Positions 20,101 through 29,518 of a stretch of 64,000 bases of DNA are shown in pieces. The notes below the pieces were generated by a model. The model was given only the letters and a program-made list of their open reading frames with translations, did not search any database and was not told where the DNA came from. Each line of letters begins with the position of its first letter. The stretch's first letter is position 1. The translations under genes and the position numbers were made by a program. The DNA lies in contig JAFIFH010000064.1 of assembly GCA_020832105.1 (NCBI GenBank), forward strand, positions 1 through 64,000, given 5' to 3'. Source of the stretch: Idiomarina sp. (GTDB lineage Bacteria; Pseudomonadota; Gammaproteobacteria; Enterobacterales; Alteromonadaceae).

Positions 20101-21054
20101 ATGAAAGTCGGCATTATCATGGACCCTATCGAAACGGTCAAAACCTACAAAGACACCAGCTTTCGCCTGGCACTAGAAGCTCAGACCCGTGGCGATGAAC
20201 TGCTCTACCTGGAAATGAAAGATCTGTTCATTGACGGCGGCAACCCGATGGGCTTTGTGCGCCCGCTAACGGTACGAGACCAGAAGCATGATTTTTATAC
20301 CTTAGGTGACGGTTGCGATATCCACCTAGGGGAGCTTGATGTCATTCTGATGCGTAAAGACCCGCCATTTGATACTGAGTTCATGTACGCGACCCAGATC
20401 CTTGAGCTCGCTGAGCAAGCCGGTGCATTAGTTGCTAACCGCCCGCAAAGCTTGCGTGATTGTGGTGAGAAGCTGTTCACGTCATGGTTCCCTGACAGCA
20501 TTAGCGCAACCTTGGTCACTCGCGATAGCGACCGCATTCGCGAATTTCATCAAACCCATAAAGACATTATTTTAAAGCCACTAGATGGTATGGGTGGCGC
20601 ATCGATTTTCCGGGTCAAGGCAGACGGCAATAACCTTGGCGTGATCATTGAAACGTTAACCGAACACGGTACGCGGTTCGCCATGGTGCAGGAATATCTG
20701 CCAGCGATTAAAGACGGAGATAAACGTATCCTGATTATTAACGGCGAACCTGTGCCGTACTGTCTGGCTCGGGTGCCTTCTGCCGGTGAAACCCGTGGTA
20801 ACCTCGCGGCAGGTGGCACCGGTCGACCGCAGCCTCTGAGTGAGACTGACTGGGCTTTGGCGCGACAGATTGGTCCAACGCTGAAAGAAAAAGGTTTATA
20901 CCTGGTTGGTCTGGATGTGATTGGTGACCGTATCACTGAAATCAACGTGACAAGCCCGACCTGTATGCGCGAGATTGAAGATCATTACGCGATCAACATC
21001 GCGAAGCAACTGTTCGATGCCATCGAGGCAGACTGTCATGGTAGAAAGCAGTAA
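20101..21054 (+). CDS. gshB: Glutathione synthetase
   Basis: ATP-grasp enzyme that joins gamma-glutamylcysteine and glycine. The 317 residues start MKVGIIMDPIETVKTYKDTS, as in E. coli GshB, and show DVILMRKDPPFDTEFMYATQ, ILKPLDGMGGASIFRV, RILIINGEPVPYCLARVP and the C-terminal ATP-grasp metal region DVIGDRITEINVTSPTCMRE. The ATG follows GAGGTT. The 58-base gap from rsmE contains a short hairpin followed by a T run (GTGCT...AGCAC, then TTTTT), possibly a weak terminator. Confidence 0.97.
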   Translation: MKVGIIMDPIETVKTYKDTSFRLALEAQTRGDELLYLEMKDLFIDGGNPMGFVRPLTVRDQKHDFYTLGDGCDIHLGELDVILMRKDPPFDTEFMYATQILELAEQAGALVANRPQSLRDCGEKLFTSWFPDSISATLVTRDSDRIREFHQTHKDIILKPLDGMGGASIFRVKADGNNLGVIIETLTEHGTRFAMVQEYLPAIKDGDKRILIINGEPVPYCLARVPSAGETRGNLAAGGTGRPQPLSETDWALARQIGPTLKEKGLYLVGLDVIGDRITEINVTSPTCMREIEDHYAINIAKQLFDAIEADCHGRKQ

Positions 21055-21157
21055 GTCATAATTGAATGTAAAACCGCATCTGCAGACTTTCAAAATCAGA
21101 TTTGAGCGCTCATATTGATATGATAAGCAGTTGGGACAAACGGAAAGGGAGTAGCTG

Positions 21158-21715
21158 ATGGAAAGTTTAGAAAACCATTTTTTGATCGCAATGCCAGATC
21201 TACACGACTCATTTTTCGAACGGACTGTCACTTATATCTGTGAACACAATGAAGATGGCGCCATGGGCCTGATTATCAATCAACCTGCGGATGTCCCATT
21301 AAGCCGACTTCTCGAACAAATTGAAATTACGGTTCCTGGTGAAAGCGCTTTACGCCGGGCCCCTGTTTACACGGGTGGGCCTGTGGGCACCGATCGTGGA
21401 TTTGTCTTACATACCCCCCAGGATGGCTGGCGTAGTAGTTTGAAACTGAGCAATGAGATTATGGTCACCACCTCAAAAGACATTCTGCAAGCTTTTGGGT
21501 CGGCTCATGCCCCAGAAAACTTCATCCTGACGCTTGGCTATTCTGGTTGGGACGCTGGCCAGCTTGAAGAAGAACTGGCCAATAACAGCTGGCTCACTAT
21601 CCCCGCTGAAGCGGACATATTGTTTGATACGCCGAGCAGTGAGCGCTGGCAAAAAGCCGCAGAAAAGCTAGGTATCGATATCTGGCAACTTGCACCGGGG
21701 GCGGGTCACGCCTGA
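21158..21715 (+). CDS. yqgE: YqgE/AlgH family protein
   Basis: Conserved 185-residue cytoplasmic protein of uncertain function; the Pseudomonas homologue was named AlgH. Signature blocks are [57 protein letters not shown] and [20 protein letters not shown]. The TGA at 21713-21715 shares its last base with the ATG of ruvX, so the pair is translationally coupled, as in many proteobacteria where yqgE and ruvX travel together. Confidence 0.95.
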   Translation: MESLENHFLIAMPDLHDSFFERTVTYICEHNEDGAMGLIINQPADVPLSRLLEQIEITVPGESALRRAPVYTGGPVGTDRGFVLHTPQDGWRSSLKLSNEIMVTTSKDILQAFGSAHAPENFILTLGYSGWDAGQLEEELANNSWLTIPAEADILFDTPSSERWQKAAEKLGIDIWQLAPGAGHA

Positions 21716-22128
21716 TGTCCTCAGTATTAGCGTTTGATTTTGGCACCCGCAGTATTGGCGTGGCAGTAGGCCAGGCTGTAACAGGAACCGCGAATCCACT
21801 GGCTGCGCTCAAAGCTCAGGACGGTAAACCTGACTGGGACCGGGTGGCCAGACTGATAGCTGAATGGCAGCCGGACCTTTGTGTGATTGGTTTGCCCTTG
21901 AATATGGACGGTACTGAGCAACCAATCACCGCGCGCGCGCGCAAGTTTGCGAATCGATTGCATGGCCGCTTTGGTGTCGCCATAGCCCTTCAGGACGAAC
22001 GCCTGACCACCGTCAGCGCAAAAGAGTATCTTTTCGAGCGTGGCGGCTTTAAAAGTCTGGGTAAGGAAGCTATCGATAGTGCCTCTGCCTGCTTAATTCT
22101 CGAAGACTATTTCCATCAACTGGACTAA
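21715..22128 (+). CDS. ruvX: Putative pre-16S rRNA nuclease RuvX/YqgF
   Basis: RNase H-like protein of 137 residues, linked in E. coli to maturation of the 16S rRNA 5' end and originally proposed as a Holliday-junction resolvase. Visible are the first acidic strand [46 protein letters not shown] and the closing [17 protein letters not shown]. The start overlaps the yqgE stop by one base. Confidence 0.95.
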   Translation: MSSVLAFDFGTRSIGVAVGQAVTGTANPLAALKAQDGKPDWDRVARLIAEWQPDLCVIGLPLNMDGTEQPITARARKFANRLHGRFGVAIALQDERLTTVSAKEYLFERGGFKSLGKEAIDSASACLILEDYFHQLD

Positions 22129-22227
22129 TTCAGGCCAACCCACTGGTAAACTTTGCTTGGCTCTGTCCTGCCTTTTCGTTATATTTGCAGCCACGTAGAT
22201 ACTAGTTTCAACAATGAGGACAGCGCT

Positions 22228-22518
22228 TTGTTCGGAAAAGATGAACCATATGCAGTGACAGGTAATACGATTTCACTGACGGATGACAATAAGTCGCTGC
22301 TTTTAGTTACCCCTGGTCGTTACGAAAACATTCTGGTCAGCCGCTATGGTGTTGAGCTAACTGACCTGGACCCAGTGCGCAGAGCGAATGTGAAAAACGT
22401 TGTGCTGAGTGAGTTGTTTAAACGTGATAAAACATTTTTCTTTGTGCGTGCAGGTGGCGTTGAGTATCAAATTGACCTCAAATACACCGCAAGCCCGATT
22501 ACCGAAGTTAAGTTTTAG
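22228..22518 (+). CDS. Hypothetical protein, 96 residues, TTG start
   Basis: I do not recognise this protein. The track starts at 22153, but a TTG at 22228 (MFGKDEPYAVTGNTISLTDD) sits 7 bases behind TGAGGA, which makes it the better start. The sequence is mixed alpha/beta without signal peptide or membrane segment: SLLLVTPGRYENILVSRYGVEL, then a helix VKNVVLSELFKRDK and a closing strand pair (FFFVRAGGVEYQIDL). It lies between ruvX and the transglutaminase-like gene, whose own start is 28 bases downstream, suggesting a two-gene unit. Confidence 0.7.
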   Translation: MFGKDEPYAVTGNTISLTDDNKSLLLVTPGRYENILVSRYGVELTDLDPVRRANVKNVVLSELFKRDKTFFFVRAGGVEYQIDLKYTASPITEVKF

Positions 22519-22546
22519 CCCCATTCGCCACGCTAACGACGGTACT

Positions 22547-23563
22547 TTGCGGTGCCGTCCGTTTCGCCTGACCCGCGTTGCTCGCTCCCCTGCGCGCTGG
22601 CTCGCCATCATCTTTACTTTTAGCCTTGCTGTGAGCTTTAGCCTGACCAGTACCACCGCGTTTGCCCAACCAACACCTGAGCTACAGCTGCAACGGCAGG
22701 TAGACAACGAACAGACCCTGTTCGACTATCAGTTTCGAGATATTGAAGGGCAGTCACAAAGGCTTCAGTTCAGCATCCCCCAGCAGGTTTTGTTGCGCAC
22801 GCCTATTGTGTTTCGCCCCCTCAGTCAGTCACGTTTGCTTCGCGAAATGGCGGTCGCCCAGCGCGCCTACGCTAACCAGCAGGGTTGGCGCGATGCTCGC
22901 CTGACAATCCGCAATGGCGAGTTAGAGTACGAGCTCATGCAGGGTGATCTCGCCAGCCGTAATACTCGCCTGCGCCGATGGCAACAGGCTGAGCAAGAGG
23001 CATACGCAGAGGTGTTACGGCGCAATTACTACCAACAGTTACGCCAGCATAGCGGCCGCCAGGGCTATACCCCAGACCACCCGCGTATTGCGGCTGAATC
23101 GGGTGCACTGCTGACCCCCGTAAGCGATGCATTAACGGCGATTCTCACTGACACATATGGTACCTATAACCCGCGCCAGGCGCTTGCCTACGTGACCCAG
23201 TTTATCCAGCAAATCCCCTATGACGACTTTACTGACCGGTTGGCAAGTCCGGGTGCAGGGTTCATTGCCCCGGGCCGTCTGCTGTACGAAAACCGCGGCG
23301 ACTGCGACAGCAAAGTGACGCTGCTAGCGACACTGATGGCGAACCTGTTTCCGCACATTGAACGACGGATTGTGTATCTACCGGGTCACGCAATGTTTGC
23401 ACTCAATATTGAAGCTGCCGCCGACGATATCTTTGTCCGCGACAGCGAACTCGAGTTTGTTATTGCCGACCCGACCGGGCCCGCACAACTAGCCGTGGGT
23501 GAGGCCGCTCGCGCGTATCAAAGTCAGCTGCGCAGCGGCGCCGTTACCGTCCTTGGTATCTAG
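22547..23563 (+). CDS. Exported transglutaminase-like protein
   Basis: Predicted periplasmic protein with a C-terminal transglutaminase-like cysteine-protease fold. The triad is visible: Cys in NRGDCDSKVTLLATLMA, His in YLPGHAMFALNIE and Asp in VIADPTGPAQLAVGE. The track start (22409) overlaps the preceding gene, and no ATG occurs before the signal sequence. I choose TTG 22547 (MRCRPFRLTRVARSPARWLA), which leaves a basic N-region, the hydrophobic core LAIIFTFSLAVSFSLT and cleavage after TAFA. That start has only a weak ribosome site, so it is uncertain. The middle (about residues 50-210) is unassigned. Cross-linking or peptide hydrolysis in the envelope is possible; substrate unknown. Confidence 0.75.
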   Translation: MRCRPFRLTRVARSPARWLAIIFTFSLAVSFSLTSTTAFAQPTPELQLQRQVDNEQTLFDYQFRDIEGQSQRLQFSIPQQVLLRTPIVFRPLSQSRLLREMAVAQRAYANQQGWRDARLTIRNGELEYELMQGDLASRNTRLRRWQQAEQEAYAEVLRRNYYQQLRQHSGRQGYTPDHPRIAAESGALLTPVSDALTAILTDTYGTYNPRQALAYVTQFIQQIPYDDFTDRLASPGAGFIAPGRLLYENRGDCDSKVTLLATLMANLFPHIERRIVYLPGHAMFALNIEAAADDIFVRDSELEFVIADPTGPAQLAVGEAARAYQSQLRSGAVTVLGI

Positions 23564-23580
23564 CCCTGGTCGGGTGTAGC

Positions 23581-25020
23581 CTACAGGTTTTCCTCTGCAT
23601 ACTGCGCCAACGAACTGCGCACCACCCCATTGAGGTTCATCGTCGCACTGCCATGATAGTTTTTGAAGCGCTCCACCAGGTAAGTTAAACCCGAGGTTAA
23701 CGCGGTTAAATAATAGCTATCGATCTGCGCCAGGTTGCCAGAGCAGATGATCTTGGTGCCACTGCCACAGCGCGTGATAATAGTTTTCAGTTGTGACGCA
23801 GTCAGGTTCTGCGACTCGTCCAAAATCACGATGGCATTTTGGATACTACGACCACGCATAAAGTTAATCGATTTAAACTGGATATTGGCCTTCTTCATGG
23901 TGTAATCCAGGCTCGACTCCATATGCTCGTCGCTCTTATGCAGAACCTCGAGGCTATCGGTAATCGCTGCCAGCCATGGGGCCATTTTTTCTTCTTCGGT
24001 ACCTGGCAGGAAACCTATGGATTCGGCAATTTCCGGGGTGCTGCGGGTGACGATAATTTTCTCGTAAATTCCCTTTTCTACCACCTGCTCTAGCGCTGCG
24101 GCCAGTGCTAACAATGTCTTACCACAGCCTGCCGGGCCAGTCAGAATCACCAGATCTATAGTGGGATCGAGCAACGCATTCATGCCCATCGCCTGGTAGA
24201 TATTTTTCGGCGCTATGCCCCAGGCCCGCTGCCCCATCAGTCTTTCACGACTGAGGTCCTGAATCTTCACCCGTTTACTGTCATAACTTTCCACTCGTGC
24301 GGCAAAGTGCTCAGTCTCATCGAGAATATATTCATTCGGAAACGCGTTGGGAAATACGCTCAACGGCACGTAGTGGTAAGTCTCCCGACCGTCTTGCTCG
24401 GTTTGTACATCAGTGACATGTGCCCAGAAATCCCCGGGGAACTGGTAGAAGCCTTTGTTAAGCAGCTTGATGTCATCAATCAACTGATCAGTACGATAGT
24501 CTTCGACTCGCTTCACCCCAGCGCCTTTCGCTTTCAGGCGCATATTAATATCTTTGGTGACCAGTACGACCTGGCCAGTGCGGGCGATTTGTAAATCCAG
24601 CGCTGCCTGAATAATACGATGGTCATTCTCACTTAACGACAACGACGCATCTCTTTGGCGCAACTGAAAGTCTGGGAATATCGACAAATGACCGACGGCG
24701 TGGTGCTCCCCGCTGACCCGGGTTAAGGGCACCCCAGCAGTAATCTGTTCTGGTGTGGCGTCATGCAAAGCTTCTTCAAGAGCCCGAATGGCAACTCGGG
24801 CGTCACGACTGACATCTTTTTGGCGATCTTTAATGTTGTCGAGCTCTTCAAGCACAACCATAGGAATAATCACGTTGTGTTCTTCGAAATTAAGAAAAGC
24901 GAGGGGTTCGTGGAGCAGAATATTGGTGTCTAGTACGTAGTGTTTAACATGGTTGTTGGCGGTGTTTGCAGTATTCGAACTCACTGCAGAGATACTTGTT
25001 GCAGACTCAGATCCTGGCAT
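23581..25020 (-). CDS. PIN-domain/PhoH-family ATPase (PhoH2/YlaK type)
   Basis: A two-domain 479-residue protein. The N-terminal PIN nuclease domain begins HYVLDTNILLHEPLAFLNF with the first acidic metal ligand, followed by VVLEELDNIKDRQKDVSRDAR and VLVTKDINMRLKAKG. The C-terminal PhoH P-loop domain has Walker A LTGPAGCGKTLLALA, the Walker B-like IVILDESQNLTASQLKT and the arginine-containing MIITRCGSGTKIICSGN region. Related PhoH2 proteins are RNA helicases coupled to a PIN RNase. It differs from the single-domain PhoH near ybeY. It is convergent with the transglutaminase-like gene and divergent from rapA. Confidence 0.93.
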   Translation of the reverse strand: MPGSESATSISAVSSNTANTANNHVKHYVLDTNILLHEPLAFLNFEEHNVIIPMVVLEELDNIKDRQKDVSRDARVAIRALEEALHDATPEQITAGVPLTRVSGEHHAVGHLSIFPDFQLRQRDASLSLSENDHRIIQAALDLQIARTGQVVLVTKDINMRLKAKGAGVKRVEDYRTDQLIDDIKLLNKGFYQFPGDFWAHVTDVQTEQDGRETYHYVPLSVFPNAFPNEYILDETEHFAARVESYDSKRVKIQDLSRERLMGQRAWGIAPKNIYQAMGMNALLDPTIDLVILTGPAGCGKTLLALAAALEQVVEKGIYEKIIVTRSTPEIAESIGFLPGTEEEKMAPWLAAITDSLEVLHKSDEHMESSLDYTMKKANIQFKSINFMRGRSIQNAIVILDESQNLTASQLKTIITRCGSGTKIICSGNLAQIDSYYLTALTSGLTYLVERFKNYHGSATMNLNGVVRSSLAQYAEENL

Positions 25021-25064
25021 AGGGAGATCCTCTGGTAGACTTTCTACTATTATTGTTCGTCCTG

Positions 25065-25158
25065 TACTCTTTTTAGCATAGCCTCTGGTATTCTAGTAGC
25101 GACTTTTAACTACATTTTTTTTACTCTTTCCAGAGCATAGCTTTGATACCATAGCGAC
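25065..25158. repeat. Imperfect duplicated motif in the phoH-rapA spacer
   Basis: Two copies share the order TACTCTTT, AGCATAGC, GGTAT/GATAC and TAGCGAC: copy 1 at 25065-25103 and copy 2 at 25122-25158. The spacer lies between two divergent genes and should contain both promoters, so the duplication may represent paired promoter or operator elements. Confidence 0.5.
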
Positions 25159-25217
25159 GCCCGAAGTTTCAGTTCCGGCATACATTCTGATTGATTAGCT
25201 AAGCAGGAAGACGTTCC

Positions 25218-27866
25218 TTGAATGATTTTGTAATTGGCCAGCGCTGGCTAAGTGAAACAGAGATTGAATTAGGTTTAGGTATTGTCACCGGCATGAACGG
25301 ACGGCAAGTGTCCATTCTGTTCCCCGCGAACGGAGAAGTGCGAGCCTACGCTATGAGTAGCGCGCCGTTAACCCGCTACCTTCTCGATCCGGAAGAGACC
25401 GCTTTGCACAGCGACAATTGGTCGTTTGAAGTTGAACGCGTTGAAGACCAAAACGGCGTACTTGTCTATCACGGTCAACGGGACGGCAAGCCGGTACAGG
25501 TGATAGAAACTCAATTGCACTATCAGGTTCAGCTTAGCAGCCCGTTGACCCGGCTACTCGCCGGTCAGTTTGATCGCGTCAATCACTATAATTTGCGCCA
25601 GCAAAGCAGTGTCGCCATGCGCCATTGGCTCGAGCATCCGGCCCGTGGCCTGCTTGGAGCCCGAATCGACTTGCTTCCGCATCAACTCTATGTTGCTCAT
25701 ACCATTGGCCGCCGGGCGAAGCCCCGGGTGTTACTGGCCGATGAAGTTGGCTTAGGTAAAACCATTGAAGCGGGGTTGATTATGCAGACCCAGTTGCTCA
25801 ATGGCGATGCCTCACGGGTCCTTATCCGGGTGCCTGACCCTCTGCTTAACCAGTGGATGATTGAGCTCCGCCGACGTTTTAACCTGGCGTTTAGTATCAT
25901 TGATGAGAGCTATATTGCAGCAGCTGCCGAGAGTGGTGAAAACCCCTTCAATCAGGTGCAACTCGCGCTGTGCCCCGCGTCCTTGCTGGATGAAGAGGAC
26001 ACGCTGCTGCAGGCGCTTGCCTGTGACTGGGACTTAGTCGTGGTTGACGAGGCCCACCAACTTAATACCGAGCAGCGAGAGAGTATCCGCGATTTAAGTG
26101 AAGACCATGGGTTGCTCCTGCTCACCGCTACCCCGGACCAGGGTGGCGCCGATACCCATTTTGAACAACTGAACTTGCTCGATCCCCAACGTTTTCATGA
26201 CCTTGAAGCCTTTCGCGCCGAACAAGCCCATTACCAACAAGTCGCAGACCAAGCGAAGTCACTCGACAATGACAGTGACGCGCTGAATGAGTTACTCGAT
26301 GAGCACGGCACTGGCCGTGTTCTGATGCGTAACACCCGGGCCAATGTCAGTGGTTTCCCACTGCGCCGCTATCACGCGCACACGCTAAGCTTTGATCCCA
26401 CCGATGGTGACTCTGAACTGGCGGTCAAAATTGCTTGGTTGCATGAATTCGCGCGCAAACAAGGTGGCGACAAACTATTGGTGATGATGCAAAGTCAGCT
26501 TCAGGTTGAAGAAGTGGCGGCGATGCTGCGGATCAAATATGGGCGCCATACCGCGCAATTTCATGAGGGCATGACCTTACTTGAGCGCGATCGGGCTGCG
26601 GCATTTTTTGCCGACAACGAAGACGGTGCGCAACTCCTGTTAAGCTCAGAAATTGGCGGCGAAGGCCGCAACTTTCAGTTCGCGCAGCATCTGGTGATGT
26701 TAGATTTACCGGCCCACCCGGACAAGCTTGAACAGCGGATTGGTCGGTTAGATCGAATCGGCCAACTTGATGCCTTTGATATTCATGTACCTATGATAGC
26801 CGATTCTGCAGACGCTCGCCTGGCGACCTGGTACGACCAAGGCATGCAAGCCTTCACTCAGCCAAACGCGACCGGGCATGCGCTCATGGAACGCCTTGGC
26901 AGAGCAATGAAGACCGGTTTACAAGGCGACAGTGAAGCCTTCGCTGCATTGCTTGAGCAGACGCAGCAAGCGGTCAGTGAGATTCGCGCCCAATTGGCTG
27001 CCGGCCGTGACCGTTTGCTGGAGCTCAACTCGTGCCGCCTGTCGGTGGCGGCGCCTTTACGCGAGTCCATTATGCTCAGTGACGAGAGCACGGAGCTGGC
27101 CACCTTTATGTTCAGCTTTTGGGACCAGTTTGGTGTCGATGTTGAAGACAAAGACGACCAACGACTGATTATCAAACCCGGTCAGAACTTTGCTGCAAAC
27201 GGTTTACCTGGCCTGGATGAAGAAGGCAGTTTGGTCACCTTTCATCGCACCACGGCGCTGCATTACGATGACGTGCAGTTTTTAACCTGGGAACACCCTC
27301 AGGTACTGACCGCCCTAGAGCTGGTCATGACCGAAAATCACGGTAGCGCATGTGTGGCCATTTTAAAAAATAAAGCACTCCCTGCCGGACACTGGTTTGT
27401 CGAGCTCAATGTTCGCGCCAGCTTACCCCAAGCCCCCACGATTGGCTTAGAAAGGCTGTATCCAACACCGATGGTACGCGTTTTGAGCGACAGCCAGGGC
27501 CGTGATTTGAGCACCAAGATTAATGCTGAGACCTTGACCAAGCAGCTGCATTTCGTCAACAAGAAGACCGCTGCACAGATGATCAAAGCGCTGCGTAAAC
27601 CGATTCAACAGGTCGTTAAAAGCCAGCTTGATAAAGCTCAGCAACAATTGCTGCAAGATTGCAGTGACGCTGCCGCTAAACGTTTGCAGCAAATAGATAG
27701 GGAGATTACCCGGCTGCAACACCTGCAGGCTAAAAACCCGAGTATTCGCAACGACGAAATCGACACCCTGAAGGCACAACGTGACGCCTGGGCAAGTGCC
27801 TTTAATGCCCCACAAATAACCGTTGATTCGATGCGGGTCATTGTTAATGCGGGCACCGACAGTTAA
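25218..27866 (+). CDS. rapA: RNA polymerase-associated protein RapA (HepA)
   Basis: Swi2/Snf2-family ATPase that binds core RNA polymerase and promotes its recycling. The 882 residues are shorter than the E. coli protein (968). N-terminal Tudor-like domains (FVIGQRWLSETEIELGLG) precede Walker A in LLADEVGLGKTIEAGLIM, DEAH in LVVVDEAHQLN, LLLTATPDQGG and motif VI in EQRIGRLDRIGQLDAFDIHV. A coiled-coil stretch lies near the C-terminus. The start is TTG 25218 behind CAGGAAG, aligned with the E. coli N-terminus. Its TAA shares a base with the rluA ATG. Confidence 0.96.
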   Translation: MNDFVIGQRWLSETEIELGLGIVTGMNGRQVSILFPANGEVRAYAMSSAPLTRYLLDPEETALHSDNWSFEVERVEDQNGVLVYHGQRDGKPVQVIETQLHYQVQLSSPLTRLLAGQFDRVNHYNLRQQSSVAMRHWLEHPARGLLGARIDLLPHQLYVAHTIGRRAKPRVLLADEVGLGKTIEAGLIMQTQLLNGDASRVLIRVPDPLLNQWMIELRRRFNLAFSIIDESYIAAAAESGENPFNQVQLALCPASLLDEEDTLLQALACDWDLVVVDEAHQLNTEQRESIRDLSEDHGLLLLTATPDQGGADTHFEQLNLLDPQRFHDLEAFRAEQAHYQQVADQAKSLDNDSDALNELLDEHGTGRVLMRNTRANVSGFPLRRYHAHTLSFDPTDGDSELAVKIAWLHEFARKQGGDKLLVMMQSQLQVEEVAAMLRIKYGRHTAQFHEGMTLLERDRAAAFFADNEDGAQLLLSSEIGGEGRNFQFAQHLVMLDLPAHPDKLEQRIGRLDRIGQLDAFDIHVPMIADSADARLATWYDQGMQAFTQPNATGHALMERLGRAMKTGLQGDSEAFAALLEQTQQAVSEIRAQLAAGRDRLLELNSCRLSVAAPLRESIMLSDESTELATFMFSFWDQFGVDVEDKDDQRLIIKPGQNFAANGLPGLDEEGSLVTFHRTTALHYDDVQFLTWEHPQVLTALELVMTENHGSACVAILKNKALPAGHWFVELNVRASLPQAPTIGLERLYPTPMVRVLSDSQGRDLSTKINAETLTKQLHFVNKKTAAQMIKALRKPIQQVVKSQLDKAQQQLLQDCSDAAAKRLQQIDREITRLQHLQAKNPSIRNDEIDTLKAQRDAWASAFNAPQITVDSMRVIVNAGTDS

Positions 27867-28582
27867 TGGCGCGCCTGCCCCATGAGCATGCACATCCGTT
27901 GCCCACGCCTTCGCGGGCAACGGATGATTTTGTTTATGATCCACCACAACATCCGTATCTGAACCTGGTGTATTACGACAGCCATATCGTGGTGGCCAAC
28001 AAACCCAGTGGGCTACTCAGTGTGCCCGGCAAGGCACCCGCGCATCAAGACAGCCTGGAGCGGCGGTTGGCAAGAGTATGGCCGCAGATCCGGGTGGTCC
28101 ATCGACTGGATATGGCAACCTCAGGGCTGATTCTGTTTGCCTTGCACAAAGGTGCGCAAAGTGCGCTGGGTAAGCAGTTTCAGGCCCGCACTGTAGAAAA
28201 GTGCTATATCGCCCGGGTGGCTGGCCAATTGCCCACAGAGCATGGGGAGGTCAATCTTCCATTACGCTGTGACTGGCCCAATCGGCCGAAACAAATGGTC
28301 TGTCAGGATGAAGGTAAGGCGTCGCTGACGCGTTATCAGGTTGCCCAGTATGACCCGCTGACTCACCACAGTGACGTGCGCTTGTACCCATATACTGGTC
28401 GCTCTCATCAGTTGCGTGTGCATATGGATGCCATTGGCTGCCCGATTCTTGGTGACCGCCTGTATGGCACCCAGGCGTCGCAACAGGCCGCTTCGCGGCT
28501 GTTGCTGCATGCACACTGGCTGAGCTTTACCCACCCTGTAACTGAAACGCCGCTGGAGTTCACCCTGCAAGCGCCTTTTTAG
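27866..28582 (+). CDS. rluA: Dual-specificity 23S rRNA/tRNA pseudouridine synthase RluA
   Basis: Isomerises U746 of 23S rRNA and U32 of several tRNAs to pseudouridine in E. coli. The 238 residues contain the catalytic block VVHRLDMATSGLILFALHK with Asp in HRLD, plus VANKPSGLLSVPG and PYTGRSHQLRVHMDAIGCPI. RluA rather than RluC/D is favoured by the short length, the lack of an S4 domain and the position directly after rapA, as in E. coli. The ATG overlaps the rapA stop (TAATG). Confidence 0.93.
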   Translation: MARLPHEHAHPLPTPSRATDDFVYDPPQHPYLNLVYYDSHIVVANKPSGLLSVPGKAPAHQDSLERRLARVWPQIRVVHRLDMATSGLILFALHKGAQSALGKQFQARTVEKCYIARVAGQLPTEHGEVNLPLRCDWPNRPKQMVCQDEGKASLTRYQVAQYDPLTHHSDVRLYPYTGRSHQLRVHMDAIGCPILGDRLYGTQASQQAASRLLLHAHWLSFTHPVTETPLEFTLQAPF

Positions 28583-28645
28583 AACGCCCTCTGCCTGCCT
28601 CAATTTAACGATAAATATTTTTCCAGGGCAGCCGATACAACTGGC

Positions 28646-29518
28646 ATGAAAATAATTCCGGTTTCTCTTATGGCTCGCTGCAAAAGGTACTGCCTGCATT
28701 CGTTCACTGCGTTGCTTGCAGCAGCCTTAAGCCTGGCTGCCGCACAAGTGGCCTTGGCTGCAGCCGACGATCTCGCCTACTATCTGCCCCCCGGCGAAGT
28801 CGTCTGGCTGGGTGCAAGCGAGGATGCACTGCGGGCTGCCGCAGAGGATGAGCAGCCTACACCGCTTAGAATGCTGTTATTGGCACGGGAAAACGAGCAG
28901 GCCTACGACCGTGGTAGCTTAATTTTTATTCCCGAGCTGGGTACTCACCCAATGCAATCGGTACCGGTCAGGCTTTGGTATCAGGGCATGCCCGCGTATG
29001 GCTGGTATAGCTATGCCATTCAGCCGCCGACAGCACAGGTCATCGAGTTTAGTTGGCAGGAAGACAGCAGTCAGCGTTATGCCCAAGGTGCTGACCTTAC
29101 CCCCTTGCATGACGCCATGGCGCAACGTTTAAGCTTAGCGGTAGAGCACGCGGCACATCAGCCTGGGCCGCTGATCATTGTCGCTCAGGGGGTTAGTGCA
29201 GCACTGGTAACAGATCTGCTGGCCCGGGGTGACTACCCGCAAATCGATGCGCTGGTGATGGTTGGTGCGCATTATCCACAATGGCAGCTTAATCAGGCCC
29301 TGGCCACCACCACCGCGCAACTACGCATACCGGTGTTAGACTTTATCCCCCAGCATAGTCATAGCTGGGTGCTCGAGCATAGCGCCCGACGCCAGCAACA
29401 GACCCAGCGTCACCAGCATCCAAGTTACCGTCAGCGGACCTTGCTCGCTAACCGAGCCAATGACCCGCGTTACCTCATCCATCAACTATACGGTTGGCTA
29501 CAAAGCGAAGATTTTTAA
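28646..29518 (+). CDS. DUF3530-family exported protein
   Basis: Predicted exported protein of 290 residues. The signal sequence has a hydrophobic core FTALLAAALSLAAAQVALA with cleavage after ALA. The mature part looks like a distorted alpha/beta-hydrolase fold: LIFIPELGTHP, then IIVAQGVSAALVTDLLAR where a nucleophile elbow would fall (GVSAA, not a perfect GxSxG), and IDALVMVGAHYPQW. DUF3530 proteins are found near djlA in Alteromonadales; their function is unknown to me. The start could also be the ATG at 28670; neither has a good ribosome site. Its stop interlocks with that of djlA. Confidence 0.8.
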   Translation: MKIIPVSLMARCKRYCLHSFTALLAAALSLAAAQVALAAADDLAYYLPPGEVVWLGASEDALRAAAEDEQPTPLRMLLLARENEQAYDRGSLIFIPELGTHPMQSVPVRLWYQGMPAYGWYSYAIQPPTAQVIEFSWQEDSSQRYAQGADLTPLHDAMAQRLSLAVEHAAHQPGPLIIVAQGVSAALVTDLLARGDYPQIDALVMVGAHYPQWQLNQALATTTAQLRIPVLDFIPQHSHSWVLEHSARRQQQTQRHQHPSYRQRTLLANRANDPRYLIHQLYGWLQSEDF

